A program made the position numbers and the translations under genes. Positions 51,850 to 61,720 of a DNA stretch of 64,000 nt are shown in pieces (the stretch's first letter is position 1; each line of letters starts with the position of its first letter). Under the pieces are notes generated by a model. That model made no database searches. It was not told where the DNA came from and was given only the letters and a program-made list of their open reading frames with translations. This stretch comes from Thioploca ingrica. GTDB lineage: Bacteria > Pseudomonadota > Gammaproteobacteria > Beggiatoales > Beggiatoaceae. The stretch spans positions 2,728,001-2,792,000 of the forward strand of contig AP014633.1 in NCBI GenBank assembly GCA_000828835.1, given 5' to 3'.

Positions 51850-54741
51850 ATGAATTTACCGCCAACTTTTTCTGAATTACCGACATTATTACAACCAGAA
51901 GTAGAACGCCTCTGGCAAAACTATCTTGCTCATGCTAGCGTTGAAGCTCAAGCGCAATTAGAACAACAGCCCCAGATCTTGACAAGCTTACCTCCAGTTT
52001 GGGCAGTTAGTTTATTCATTGCGAAAAATTGTGCGCAATATCCTGATTTATTGACCGATTTAATTAACAGTGGTGATTTATTAACCATACCCGATAATTA
52101 TACCTATCATTTGGATAACCAACTGTTAAAGGTGAGTGATGAAGCCAGTTTAATGCGGATGTTACGCCTATATCGACGGCGAGAAATGATTCGGATTGCT
52201 TGGCGTGATCTCGCCGGTTGGGCTTCTCTAGAAGAAACTTTAAAATCATTGTCAGATTTAGCCGATGCGATGATAGCCGCTGCATTAACTTGGCTTTATC
52301 AACAACTAACTGCTCAATTGGGCACCCCGAGTGACGAGCATGGATTACCTCAGCCGCTGATTGTACTGGCATTAGGTAAATTAGGTGGGCAAGAACTTAA
52401 TTTTTCTTCTGATATCGATTTAATCTTTGCTTACCCCGAAGTGGGTGAAACCAAAGGGGTGAAACGTTCACGAACTAACCAAGAATTTTTTGTCCGTTTA
52501 GCCCAGAAACTGATTCACACTTTAAATCACCTCACGGCAGATGGTTTCGTTTTTCGAGTGGATATGCGGTTAAGACCGTTTGGCGAGAGTGGTCCTTTGG
52601 TCATGAATTTCGCAGCGATGGAACAGTACTATCAAGCCCATGCTCGTGATTGGGAACGGTATGCGCTAGTAAAAGCGAGGGTTGCGGCGTGTTATCAGCC
52701 GGTGGGACAAGTTTTACTGAAAACGTTACGCCCCTTTATTTATCGCCGCTATTTAGATTTTAATGCGTTTGAAGCATTACGCAATATGAAGGCGTTAATT
52801 GATCAAGAAACGAATCGTAAAGGATTAAATAGTAATATTAAACTCGGACAAGGAGGAATTCGAGAAATTGAATTTACCTGTCAAGTGTTTCAACTCATTC
52901 GTGGTGGACGCCAACCGGCTTTACAACAGCGACATCTACTCACGGTCTTAGCGCAGTTAGAACAATACCAAATCCTTACTGCGGAAACAGCCCAGTATCT
53001 GCGCAATGCCTATCGATTTTTACGAATAACCGAAAATCATCTCCAAGCCATTGAGGATCGCCAAACCCAGACTTTACCAGAAGATGCTTTAAATCAAACC
53101 CGACTCGCTTATAGTATGGGTTTTGAGGATTGGAATCACTTTATTGCTCAACTGCTCTATCATCAACAAAAAGTCCATCTTGAATTTGAACAAGTGATTG
53201 CACCCACCTCATTTACTAAACTTTTACCCTCCACTCAATTTAATCGGTGGCAAACACTCTGGATAGAAAATTTACATAAAGCAGAACCAGCCGAATTTTT
53301 ATTAATTCAAGCGGGTTTTCAAGATGCGACTAAAGTATTAGCTCATTTACAACAATTAGTCAGTTCCCATAGTGTGAAAAAATTGACTCAACGGGGACGA
53401 GAACGCTTAGATACCTTAATTCCTTTGATTATGGCTGCCGTTGTTGAACAACCCAATCAAGATGAGACTATTCATCGCATGCTACAATTAATTGAATCCA
53501 TTGCTCAACGTGGTGTTTATCTGACTTTATTAATAGAACGTCCACTGGTGTTAAAACAATTGGTTAAATTATGTGCTCAAAGTGCTTGGATTGCGGAACA
53601 AATCACTCGTTATCCTTTGTTATTAGACGAATTACTGGACTCGCGTCGTCTCTATGATCCGCTGAAACCAGAGGAATTAGATAACGCGCTCCAAGCACAG
53701 TTGGCTCATTTACCTGCGGATGATTTAGAGATGCAGATGGATAGCCTGCGACAGTTTAAACGTGCTCAGGTATTACATGTCGCTGCCGCAGAAATCGCTG
53801 GAAATTTGACTGTCGAAGTCACCAGTGATTATTTAGCTGCGATAGCGGACTGTTTGATGAGAAAATCTCTAGCAATGGCTTGGGATTATCTTACTGAGCA
53901 ATATGGGCAACCGTGGTGTTATGACGATGAACAACGTCGCTTAGCGGGTTTTTGTATCGTCGGTTATGGCAAAGCCGGTGGGATCGAATTAAGTTATAGC
54001 TCTGATTTAGATATTGTTTTTTTACACAACAGTCATGGCAATCAACAACTGACTGATGGTAATAAAACGTTAGATAATAACGTATTTTTCGTGCGTTTGG
54101 CACAACGAATAATTCACCTGCTCACGACAAATACGCCCGCTGGTATCTTGTATGAAGTGGATTCACGCTTACGTCCTGGTGGTAATTCTGGCTTATTAGT
54201 CAGTAGCTTAAATGCTTTTACTCACTATCAACATCAAGCCGCTTGGACCTGGGAACATCAGGCGCTTATTCGCGCGCGTGCGATTGCTGGTGATGCTCAA
54301 TGTATGGCTCAATTTGAAAAGATTCGCCGTGATATTTTAAGTTTGCCTCGAGATCCGCATCAAGTTAAACAAGACATTGTCGAGATGAGGAACAAAATGC
54401 GTGATACTCTAGATAAAAGTACCAAAAGCCGGTTTGATATCAAACAAGGAGTTGGTGGTGTCACTGATATTGAATTTCTGATTCAGGGTGGCGTATTACG
54501 TTGGGCAGCAGCTTATCCGAATTTACTCGATACGACCGGAATGTTGCCGCTGTTGCGTCGGTTTGCTGAATATAGATTATTTGATGAAATCGCTTGTGAA
54601 CAATTGAGTACGGCTTTTCGAACTTATCGTGCCGAAATCCATCGTCTGGCTTTACAAAATCAGGCAGCTATTATTGAAAATGAGGGTTTGGTTGAACAGC
54701 GGCAACAAGTGAAACATTGGTGGGTAGTCATGATGGAATAA
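51850..54741 (+). CDS. glnE: Bifunctional glutamine synthetase adenylyltransferase/deadenylase
   Basis: About 963 residues, the full GlnE length. Two nucleotidyltransferase domains: N-terminal deadenylase with ALGKLGGQELNFSSDIDLIF (near residue 175), and C-terminal adenylylase with VGYGKAGGIELSYSSDLDIV (near 700). Each is followed by a helical GlnD-PII uridylyltransferase-like domain (IKLGQGGIREIEF, IKQGVGGVTDIEF). It modifies glutamine synthetase in response to PII. The start is ATG 51850 or TTG 51841; ATG chosen. Confidence 0.96.
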   Translation: MNLPPTFSELPTLLQPEVERLWQNYLAHASVEAQAQLEQQPQILTSLPPVWAVSLFIAKNCAQYPDLLTDLINSGDLLTIPDNYTYHLDNQLLKVSDEASLMRMLRLYRRREMIRIAWRDLAGWASLEETLKSLSDLADAMIAAALTWLYQQLTAQLGTPSDEHGLPQPLIVLALGKLGGQELNFSSDIDLIFAYPEVGETKGVKRSRTNQEFFVRLAQKLIHTLNHLTADGFVFRVDMRLRPFGESGPLVMNFAAMEQYYQAHARDWERYALVKARVAACYQPVGQVLLKTLRPFIYRRYLDFNAFEALRNMKALIDQETNRKGLNSNIKLGQGGIREIEFTCQVFQLIRGGRQPALQQRHLLTVLAQLEQYQILTAETAQYLRNAYRFLRITENHLQAIEDRQTQTLPEDALNQTRLAYSMGFEDWNHFIAQLLYHQQKVHLEFEQVIAPTSFTKLLPSTQFNRWQTLWIENLHKAEPAEFLLIQAGFQDATKVLAHLQQLVSSHSVKKLTQRGRERLDTLIPLIMAAVVEQPNQDETIHRMLQLIESIAQRGVYLTLLIERPLVLKQLVKLCAQSAWIAEQITRYPLLLDELLDSRRLYDPLKPEELDNALQAQLAHLPADDLEMQMDSLRQFKRAQVLHVAAAEIAGNLTVEVTSDYLAAIADCLMRKSLAMAWDYLTEQYGQPWCYDDEQRRLAGFCIVGYGKAGGIELSYSSDLDIVFLHNSHGNQQLTDGNKTLDNNVFFVRLAQRIIHLLTTNTPAGILYEVDSRLRPGGNSGLLVSSLNAFTHYQHQAAWTWEHQALIRARAIAGDAQCMAQFEKIRRDILSLPRDPHQVKQDIVEMRNKMRDTLDKSTKSRFDIKQGVGGVTDIEFLIQGGVLRWAAAYPNLLDTTGMLPLLRRFAEYRLFDEIACEQLSTAFRTYRAEIHRLALQNQAAIIENEGLVEQRQQVKHWWVVMME

Positions 54742-54796
54742 TTGACTGGATTGGTTATTTCAAACCTGAACTCACTTAGAGTTAATGAAATAGCCA

Positions 54797-55384
54797 TTAT
54801 TGACAAGCAGATTTATCCGATTTTTTTAGAAAATAGGAATTAACCCAACCTTTGGTATTGTTATATCGTATCATTACCCATTTCTGACTATTTGAGGCAT
54901 AAGATTGGTCTAATTGGGGCAAGCAATTCTCATTAGGTGGAATTTGACCGATTTGACTACCGTAATGAGAGGCCGTATCACGCATATTTAACACATCATT
55001 TGCCGGCACATTAATCACTTTATAATATCCGGCCGGACATTCACCACGCGGTAATTGACGCAGGTGATATAAATTGACCCAGCCTCTAACCCCTTTATAG
55101 GTAATTGAAACCCAGGTTTGGGAATTTTTTTCTCGGAGTTGATTTAAATAAGCAACACAAGATTGACGCGGCGGAATATACCCTATTTTACGACTTTGAG
55201 GACTTGGAAACTCACGAATATAGAGCACATCATCTTCTACTACATTGATCACTTCAAAAAAAATTAACGCAGTCTTATCATAGAGATCATCCACTTTAGC
55301 ATAAGAATTACCCCACCAACTCATTAATATCATTACTATGGCTAATAATTGAATTAATCTTTGCAACTTGAATACCATTAACAT
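54797..55384 (-). CDS. Exported protein with two SH3b domains
   Basis: 195 residues from ATG 55384, with AAGGAA 6 bases upstream. Signal peptide (LIQLLAIVMILMSWWGNSYA). Two repeats of an SH3b module: FEVINVVEDDVLYIREFPSP ... VSITYKGVRGWVNLYHL, and YKVINVPANDVLNMRDTASH ... VMIRYNNTKGWVNSYFL. Each has a Cys pair pattern (SCVAYL, NCLPQL). Such modules bind cell-wall peptides; no enzyme domain is attached. Periplasmic. Confidence 0.85.
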   Translation of the reverse strand: MLMVFKLQRLIQLLAIVMILMSWWGNSYAKVDDLYDKTALIFFEVINVVEDDVLYIREFPSPQSRKIGYIPPRQSCVAYLNQLREKNSQTWVSITYKGVRGWVNLYHLRQLPRGECPAGYYKVINVPANDVLNMRDTASHYGSQIGQIPPNENCLPQLDQSYASNSQKWVMIRYNNTKGWVNSYFLKKSDKSACQ

Positions 55385-55805
55385 AATTGATTCCTTATGG
55401 ATGAAGAAATGAACTCTTCTGGCCAACTTAACCCTAAATTTTTATTTTATAAATTAAGCATCATGAAATGATAAAATGAAATAATTTTTTTACTTGTCGG
55501 CTATTTCTGGCTGAGATAACCGGAAATAAATAGAATCATTATGATATTTTTTAGAGTGAGTTAAAATATAACCCAGAAAAAATGATAAATATTTTCTCAG
55601 AACTCAGTAAGATAAAGCAAAGTTTAAGCCAAACAACGTAAGATTGAATGAGTGAGAATATCATCAATCCGGTGGCGTTTAGAGCAGTAAGTTGAAATAA
55701 CTGATTATTCTACCCGGGTTTGATTTGATTGATCTTATATGATAACAGTTTGATTAACTTTAAAAACAAGCGTTTTTAACCGCAGAACAGTCATCACTAA
55801 AATAG
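55385..55805. other. AT-rich intergenic region
   Basis: About 420 bases between divergent-to-tandem minus-strand genes. No gene, tRNA or clear repeat seen; the strand-specific open stretches are short. It probably holds the promoter of the SH3b gene near 55400-55480. Confidence 0.5.
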
Positions 55806-56390
55806 TTAAACCTCTAAATTAAAATTTTCTACCACCGTAAAATCCATAAGTGCATTCATCAAGGCCATTCTAGAAAATGTTTTTAAATCAGTTAGCTTAA
55901 TATCTGCTGTTTCAATATATCCGGCTGTTAATAATCGTTCTCGAGTGGTTCCTTTTAATAAGGGCATTGCCGGGGTTAACCATTTTTTTTGATCCCAAAA
56001 CGCGACATTAGCGATGGAAGTATCGGTCACTAACCCATTCTTAATAATCAAAATATCATCTGCTAACCCTTTACTGGCTATTAATTGATTGATTGGGGTT
56101 CGATCCAGATATTTAAAATCATACACAATAGTATTAGCTGCTATTACTTTGAAACAGTGAAATTTTTTGGCCTTATAATGGTGGTATTCAACTTTTTCAA
56201 TGGTTCGCTCGTAAATCACGCGACAACGATAAACTTGATCGGTAGACGGTGCTTGAATAGCAGCGCCGAGATCAATTTCGTCATCAACCTGAAATAATTG
56301 TCGTCGTGACTCATTCAACCGCTGTTGGTGAAAGGTTAAAAAGGGTACGGAACCCTTGATTATTTTAATGGTTTCTAATAATTTACTCAT
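55806..56390 (-). CDS. pabC: Class IV aminotransferase, aminodeoxychorismate lyase-like
   Basis: 194 residues, shorter than standard PabC (about 270). PLP-fold signatures: VIYERTIEKVEYHHYKAKKF, VYDFKYLDRTPINQL (Lys of YDFKYLDR as PLP-binding candidate), DDILIIKNGLVTDTSIANVA, PLLKGTTRERLL. It overlaps pabB by 8 bases. The short form paired with PabB is known in several bacteria. Converts 4-amino-4-deoxychorismate to p-aminobenzoate and pyruvate for folate. Confidence 0.8.
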   Translation of the reverse strand: MSKLLETIKIIKGSVPFLTFHQQRLNESRRQLFQVDDEIDLGAAIQAPSTDQVYRCRVIYERTIEKVEYHHYKAKKFHCFKVIAANTIVYDFKYLDRTPINQLIASKGLADDILIIKNGLVTDTSIANVAFWDQKKWLTPAMPLLKGTTRERLLTAGYIETADIKLTDLKTFSRMALMNALMDFTVVENFNLEV

Positions 56391-57357
56391 GGTAGTGGAT
56401 GGGAAGGTAGATTTTGGCTAACATTTCTTCGTATTCACGGTTAAGATCGCTATCAATCGTAATGCCACCGCCACTTTTGTAGATTAATTGCTCCGGGTGT
56501 TTTTCTATAAAACGGATCATCACCGCACTATCTAATTTTTGTCCATCGAAATAACCAAATATGCCGGTAAAAAACCCGCGTTGGTAACTTTCAACCGCTT
56601 TAATAATTTCAACCGTTTTTTTCTTCGGTGCTCCCGAAATGGAACCGGCGGGTAATAAGGGTAATAATATATCGCCAAGCCTTTCCGGCCAGTTATTTTC
56701 TAAAACGCCGCTAATTTCTGAACTAACCTGTAACAGGGTTTTATGGCCAGCAATGATGCTATCAATGTACCTAAAGCGCTTTACTCTCACTTGTTTAGCG
56801 ACGATAGAGAGATCATTTCTCAGTAAATCGACTACCATCGTATGTTCTGCCATTTCTTTTTCGTCTGCTAAAATTTTTTCCCGAGCCTGGGGCAAATGGG
56901 CGTCAATAGTCCCCTTCATTGGATAAGTGGTAATGAAATTATTGGCTATTTTAATAAACCGTTCTGGAGAGAAAGTGATGAATTGATCTTGAAAATACAG
57001 CTTAAATTGAGCCTGACTCCAGCAAAAAATATTAAGTAACGTGGTTTTAATTTCTATTTCAGTTGGAAAAGTTAAGTTTAGTAAATAAGTATTACCGGCT
57101 TTCATTTCCGCGATAACTCGATTAAAAGCCTGTTGATAGTGAGCTAAGCTCACTACTTTTTTTTTAATTAAAGGCTGTTGGAATTTAAACGGAAGATTAA
57201 ACGATTTCAAAGTAAAATTAGTAAAGCCATCTATCGAAAAATAGATAGAATTGTCTAAGCTTGCTAGTGGAGCGATATAAGCATTTTGAACGTCAAAATC
57301 AATAATAAATAGAAAAGGTATCCGTTGCCGACCTAATTCATTTAATTGATATTTCAT
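56383..57357 (-). CDS. pabB: Aminodeoxychorismate synthase component I
   Basis: 324 residues: the chorismate-binding domain without the long N-terminal domain of TrpE. Motifs: YLLNLTFPTEIE, FSPERFIKI, TYPMKGTIDA (the Lys of the PIKGT-like motif separates PabB from anthranilate synthase), EMAEHTMVVDLLRNDLSIVA, GSISGAPKKKTVEIIKAVE, RGFFTGIFGYFDG. With an amidotransferase partner (not in this window) it makes aminodeoxychorismate. First gene of the pabB-pabC pair. Confidence 0.9.
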   Translation of the reverse strand: MKYQLNELGRQRIPFLFIIDFDVQNAYIAPLASLDNSIYFSIDGFTNFTLKSFNLPFKFQQPLIKKKVVSLAHYQQAFNRVIAEMKAGNTYLLNLTFPTEIEIKTTLLNIFCWSQAQFKLYFQDQFITFSPERFIKIANNFITTYPMKGTIDAHLPQAREKILADEKEMAEHTMVVDLLRNDLSIVAKQVRVKRFRYIDSIIAGHKTLLQVSSEISGVLENNWPERLGDILLPLLPAGSISGAPKKKTVEIIKAVESYQRGFFTGIFGYFDGQKLDSAVMIRFIEKHPEQLIYKSGGGITIDSDLNREYEEMLAKIYLPIHYHE

Positions 57358-57497
57358 AGATTCAGTTTATTTTCCGCACGGCTTAAGATTCTGTTAACTA
57401 TTTTGAAACAAACCTTGTATAAATTAAAAATTGCACTCATATAGCCATTTAGCAACCTAAAATTCATTAATTTAGCCTAAAGACAGGAACTTTCGGT

Positions 57498-58271
57498 ATG
57501 TCAAAGCCATTTAACCCTGAGGTTATTAACCCGTTACTCGATAAACTCAATCGCCACCCGGTTTATGGTGCGCTACGTAACAGAGAAGATTTACGTCGGT
57601 TTATGGCGCATCACGTTTATTCAGTATGGGATTTTATGTCATTGGTTAAATATTTACAAAATAAGATTGCACCCAGTCAATTTCCTTGGGTACCTCGTGG
57701 TAATGCGACCGTACGGTATTTTATTAATAGCTTAGTACTCGAAGAGGAATCCGATGAAAGTCCGTTGTCAACCCCAGAGAAGAAATCTTATAGCAGTCAT
57801 TTTGAACTTTACTGTCAAGCGATGCGAGAAATTGGCGGGGATCCACAACCGGTTCTCCATTTTGTCGAAACGGTTAAACAGCAGGGTATTAACATCGCTT
57901 TAACCCGTGAATGGGTTCCACCACCTTCTCGTCATTTTACTCAAACCACCTTTGAGTGGATTGCAACTGACCAACCACATTTGGTCGCTGCCGCTTTGGC
58001 TATGGGCAGAGAACAAGTGATTCCAAATATGTTTCGTGCTTTTTTAGCGCAGATGGGAATAAATAAAGCCGAAGCGCCTATTTTCCATTATTATCTTAAC
58101 CGCCATATCCACCTGGATGAAGATTTTCATGGACCACTTTCTTTACAGCTATTAAATGAATTATGTGGTGGTGAAGCAGATAAAATCAAAGAAGCTGAAA
58201 TAGCTGCTCAACAAGCTATTTTAGCCCGATTACGTTTTTGGGATGAGGTATTAGCAGCGATCAAAAATTAA
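57498..58271 (+). CDS. DUF3050 heme-oxygenase-fold protein
   Basis: 257 residues, the DUF3050 family: LNRHPVYGALRNREDLRRFM, HHVYSVWDFMSLVKYLQNKI, PWVPRGNATVRYFINSLVLE, EESDESP, and a late HIHLDEDFHGPLS. The helical fold with conserved His/Asp/Glu positions resembles heme-oxygenase-like di-iron proteins, but no reaction is known to me. CAGGAACT precedes ATG 57498. Its stop touches the convergent kinase gene. Confidence 0.85.
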   Translation: MSKPFNPEVINPLLDKLNRHPVYGALRNREDLRRFMAHHVYSVWDFMSLVKYLQNKIAPSQFPWVPRGNATVRYFINSLVLEEESDESPLSTPEKKSYSSHFELYCQAMREIGGDPQPVLHFVETVKQQGINIALTREWVPPPSRHFTQTTFEWIATDQPHLVAAALAMGREQVIPNMFRAFLAQMGINKAEAPIFHYYLNRHIHLDEDFHGPLSLQLLNELCGGEADKIKEAEIAAQQAILARLRFWDEVLAAIKN

Positions 58272-60854
58272 TTAGTTAGAACGACGAAAAATGGTCGTTT
58301 CATGGGCAGTTGGCGTCTTGGATTGGCTAATGAGTTGATGGATTTGCAATAACAATTCATCTTGATTGTAAGTGGCTTTCTGAAAAATGGTTTCTACACC
58401 CTGGAGACGGGCTTCTTCCTCAGCGGTAAGCGGCAGAGCAGTTAACACGACCACGGGGATAGAGCGCAAACTTTCATGAGCACGTAAATGAGTTAAAAAT
58501 TCAAAGCCATCCATGATGGGCATCATTAAATCTAATAAAATCAAAGCCGGATTTTTACGATCGAGGTAATTAAGTGCGACTTGACCGTTCTCAGCTTTAA
58601 AAACTTGCCAACCTTGGTTTTTGAGTATATCAGCCATCATTTCGCGGATGACTATATCATCTTCAACCAGCATCACTAAATTTTGGGTTTCATAGTTAAT
58701 CTTGAATTTGCGCAAAATAGTACTTAATTGTTCTGGGTAAACCGGTTTAAGCAAATAATCAGTTGCACCCAAGGCAACGCCTTTTTTCTGTTGATCTTCG
58801 ACTGATATCATCACCACCGGAATATCCGCTAATAAAGAATCGCTTTTTAGCCAAGATAAAACTTTCCAACCATCGATATTGGGCATTTTGACATCCAGGA
58901 CGATCGCATCTGGGCGTAATTTTCTCGCGAGTCGCAATCCTTCCTTGCCACCAGCGGCAACAGCTACCGCATAACCTAGTTGGGTCAAATAATTTTTCAA
59001 TAAGGCGCGGGTCACATTATCATCATCAATAACCAAAATAATACCTTCCTCCTCAGTTATAGCGAGTGGATATTCGGTTTGTTGCCGATCTTCAGAAGGA
59101 TTCACTACCGTAGGCAATTTAATCGTAAACAAACTACCTTGTCCAAACGCACTGATTAAATCAATACGACCACCCATCATTTCTACGAATTGTTTGGTAA
59201 TAGCTAAACCTAAACCGGTACCACCATATTTGCGGGTAGTAGAAGCATCTGCTTGAGTAAAGGCGCGAAACAGCTTGGCGCGCTGTTCATGGGTAATACC
59301 AATCCCATCATCCGCAACTCGACAATAAATCCAATCTTCATCATCTTGTTGTTGGCGATTAACTTCAATGAAAATGAGCCCATTTTCAGTAAATTTAGCG
59401 GCATTACTTAATAAATTGAACAGAATCTGCCGTAATTTAGTCATATCGGCATACATTTCCCCGAGCGGCTCCGTACAGATGATTTCTAAGGTATTAGTGT
59501 TTTTTTCTATTAGGGGTTGGACGGTGCTAATCACTTCTTGAAGCAGAGCGGACAGCGTAAAACTTTCTAAATGCAATTCCATTTTTCCGGCTTCGATCTT
59601 GGATAAATCCAGTACATCGTTGATAAGACCAAGCAAATGGTTACCGGCGGCGTGAATTCGTTCCAGATCGGGAATAAAATCTTCCGGTTCTAAATCGACC
59701 GCTTCTTCTTTTAACATTTCACTATAGCCAATAATGGCATTGAGTGGGGTGCGTAATTCATGACTCATATTAGCTAAAAACTGGCTTTTAGCTAGATTAG
59801 CTGCTTCGGCAGTCATTTTAGCTTCTTGTAAAGCCATTTCGGCTTGTTTACGTTCAGTCACATCGCGGAAAGTCATCACTGCACCGGTAACTTGGTTAGC
59901 TTCCCGAATTGGCGTAGTGATATATTCAGCCGTAAACGAAGTCCCATCTTTACGTCGAAAAATCTCATCATCACGATGGCAAACCTGACCGGCTTGCAGA
60001 GCATTACAGATAGGCGATTCTTCTAAAGAATAACGGGTCCCGTCGGCTTTGGTGTGATAAATTATTTCGTATTGTAATTGTCCAATGATTTCATTTTGCT
60101 CATAGCCTAACATTCGAGCCGCCGCCGGATTGACTAATATCAACTGACCGGTTAAATCGAGTCCTAAAATACCTTCTCCGGCTGATTCTAAGATCAGTTG
60201 AGTTTGATGACTCAACCTTTCTAAAGCCATTTCAATCTGTTTACGTTCATTAATTTCAGCTTGCAATCGTTGATTGGTAGCTAATAATTCTGCGGTTCGT
60301 TCTTGGACACGTTGTTCTAGTTGCTCACGTGCTTCTTGTAATTTCGCTTCGACCAGTTTCCGTTCATTAATTTCTTGTTTGAGTTTTTCATTGGATTCTA
60401 ATAATTCAGCCGTGCGTTCTCGTACCTTACGTTCTAATTCTTGATTATGTTGTCGTTCTTGTTGAATAAAGCGTAAATAAGATTGAATTCGACTAATTAA
60501 TTGATTAGCGTCAATCGGTTTAGTTAAATAATCCGCCGCTCCAACGGCAAAACCTTTTTGTTTAAATTGTTCAGATTTATAAGCTGCTGTTAAAAATACG
60601 ATAGGAATGTGTTGAGTTTTTTTGCGTGAACGAATCAATTGTGCCGTTTCAAAACCATCCATTTCCGGCATTTGAACATCTAAGATAATTAAATCAATTT
60701 TTTCTTGGAGCAAAATTTGTAAAGCGATGGCGCCCGATTCCGCTTCCAAAATTTGGGCGTTAATATGTTCATCAATGAGGGTATGTAAGGTAAATAGATT
60801 ATTTTTATTATCATCAACAATAAGAATATTCATCAAATCAGCTTGGTCTGACAT
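58272..60854 (-). CDS. Hybrid sensor kinase REC-PAS-HisKA-HATPase-REC-REC
   Basis: 860 residues. Domains in order: receiver (residues ~9-125, phosphoacceptor in LIILDVQMPEMDGFE), long coiled coil (ELERKVRERTAELLESNEKL twice), PAS (~225-340, ILESAGEGILGLDLTGQLIL), HisKA with SHELRTPLNAIIGYSEML (His about 365), HATPase_c (NLLSNAAKFTENG, GIGLAITKQ-like GTGLGLAITKQFVEMM), and two further receivers (DAIVLDVKMPNIDGWKV; LILLDLMMPIMDGFEFL). No membrane segment, so cytoplasmic. A multistep phosphorelay protein without DNA-binding output, upstream of cheR/cheB-type genes on the same strand. Confidence 0.93.
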   Translation of the reverse strand: MSDQADLMNILIVDDNKNNLFTLHTLIDEHINAQILEAESGAIALQILLQEKIDLIILDVQMPEMDGFETAQLIRSRKKTQHIPIVFLTAAYKSEQFKQKGFAVGAADYLTKPIDANQLISRIQSYLRFIQQERQHNQELERKVRERTAELLESNEKLKQEINERKLVEAKLQEAREQLEQRVQERTAELLATNQRLQAEINERKQIEMALERLSHQTQLILESAGEGILGLDLTGQLILVNPAAARMLGYEQNEIIGQLQYEIIYHTKADGTRYSLEESPICNALQAGQVCHRDDEIFRRKDGTSFTAEYITTPIREANQVTGAVMTFRDVTERKQAEMALQEAKMTAEAANLAKSQFLANMSHELRTPLNAIIGYSEMLKEEAVDLEPEDFIPDLERIHAAGNHLLGLINDVLDLSKIEAGKMELHLESFTLSALLQEVISTVQPLIEKNTNTLEIICTEPLGEMYADMTKLRQILFNLLSNAAKFTENGLIFIEVNRQQQDDEDWIYCRVADDGIGITHEQRAKLFRAFTQADASTTRKYGGTGLGLAITKQFVEMMGGRIDLISAFGQGSLFTIKLPTVVNPSEDRQQTEYPLAITEEEGIILVIDDDNVTRALLKNYLTQLGYAVAVAAGGKEGLRLARKLRPDAIVLDVKMPNIDGWKVLSWLKSDSLLADIPVVMISVEDQQKKGVALGATDYLLKPVYPEQLSTILRKFKINYETQNLVMLVEDDIVIREMMADILKNQGWQVFKAENGQVALNYLDRKNPALILLDLMMPIMDGFEFLTHLRAHESLRSIPVVVLTALPLTAEEEARLQGVETIFQKATYNQDELLLQIHQLISQSKTPTAHETTIFRRSN

Positions 60855-61108
60855 AGTTATTTACCTTGATTTTATTAATTTTCTCATTAATTTTATCTTC
60901 CTCATGGGACTGTTCGCGAATAATCAGAAATAAATGTTAGGTTATATGATTTATTATCTGTTTTTATATTTTAATCAATTCAACCGAGATCATAATGAAC
61001 AGATGAGGAAATAAATCAAATTACGCAAATTATGTGCCTTATGGTGGCTTCGATTTAAGAGAGTATTTTCACTAAACTGCAAGAATTAATCGATTATTAA
61101 GCCATCGA

Positions 61109-61720
61109 TTATGACTTGAAAAGATGACTATCTTTAGTTGAACGATTAACCAGTTGTAGTAAATAAGGCCCAATTTGAGTGAGAGGTAATATGACATCTA
61201 CAGTCGTAGCGGCAATAGCGGCTAAAGGCATGGCATTAGCCTCGGCAGTGGCGGGATCTTGTACTATCACATAGCCTCCCATTTGCTTAATTTTTTTAAC
61301 GCCATAATTGCCATCATGATTAGCCCCAGTCAAAATAATACCGATCAGTTTATCTCGATAAGCATAAACAGCGCTCTCAAATAAAACGTCTACTGAAGGG
61401 CGAGCAAAGTTAACGTGTCCTTCTATAGAAAGCGAGAAACTCCGATCTTCTTCTATCAATAAATGATAATTGGGGGGAGCCAGATACACGACCCCACGAG
61501 CAATGGTTTCTTTTTCGTCAGCTTGTTTAACCATTAGGCGCGTTTTGGCACCTAGAATCTGAGCTAAATAACTATCAGATTGTGGATGCAAGTGTTGCAC
61601 AATAGTAATTGGAAGGGGGAAATTATGGGGTAATGCCGATAAAACCGTAGTGAGTGCTTTGATACCTCCAGCAGAAGAACCAATAACAACCGCTTCAAAT
61701 TTTTTATTGGCGCTAATCAT
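61109..61720 (-). CDS. CheB-type methylesterase domain protein, no receiver
   Basis: 203 residues, only the CheB catalytic domain. Catalytic Ser in VVIGSSAGGIKAL, His in TIVQHLHPQS, Asp in ILTGANHDGNYG. The REC regulatory domain of classical CheB is absent. It overlaps the CheR-type gene upstream by 8 bases. A non-chemotaxis CheB/CheR pair, tentatively acting on a partner protein of the neighbouring kinase. Confidence 0.88.
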   Translation of the reverse strand: MISANKKFEAVVIGSSAGGIKALTTVLSALPHNFPLPITIVQHLHPQSDSYLAQILGAKTRLMVKQADEKETIARGVVYLAPPNYHLLIEEDRSFSLSIEGHVNFARPSVDVLFESAVYAYRDKLIGIILTGANHDGNYGVKKIKQMGGYVIVQDPATAEANAMPLAAIAATTVDVILPLTQIGPYLLQLVNRSTKDSHLFKS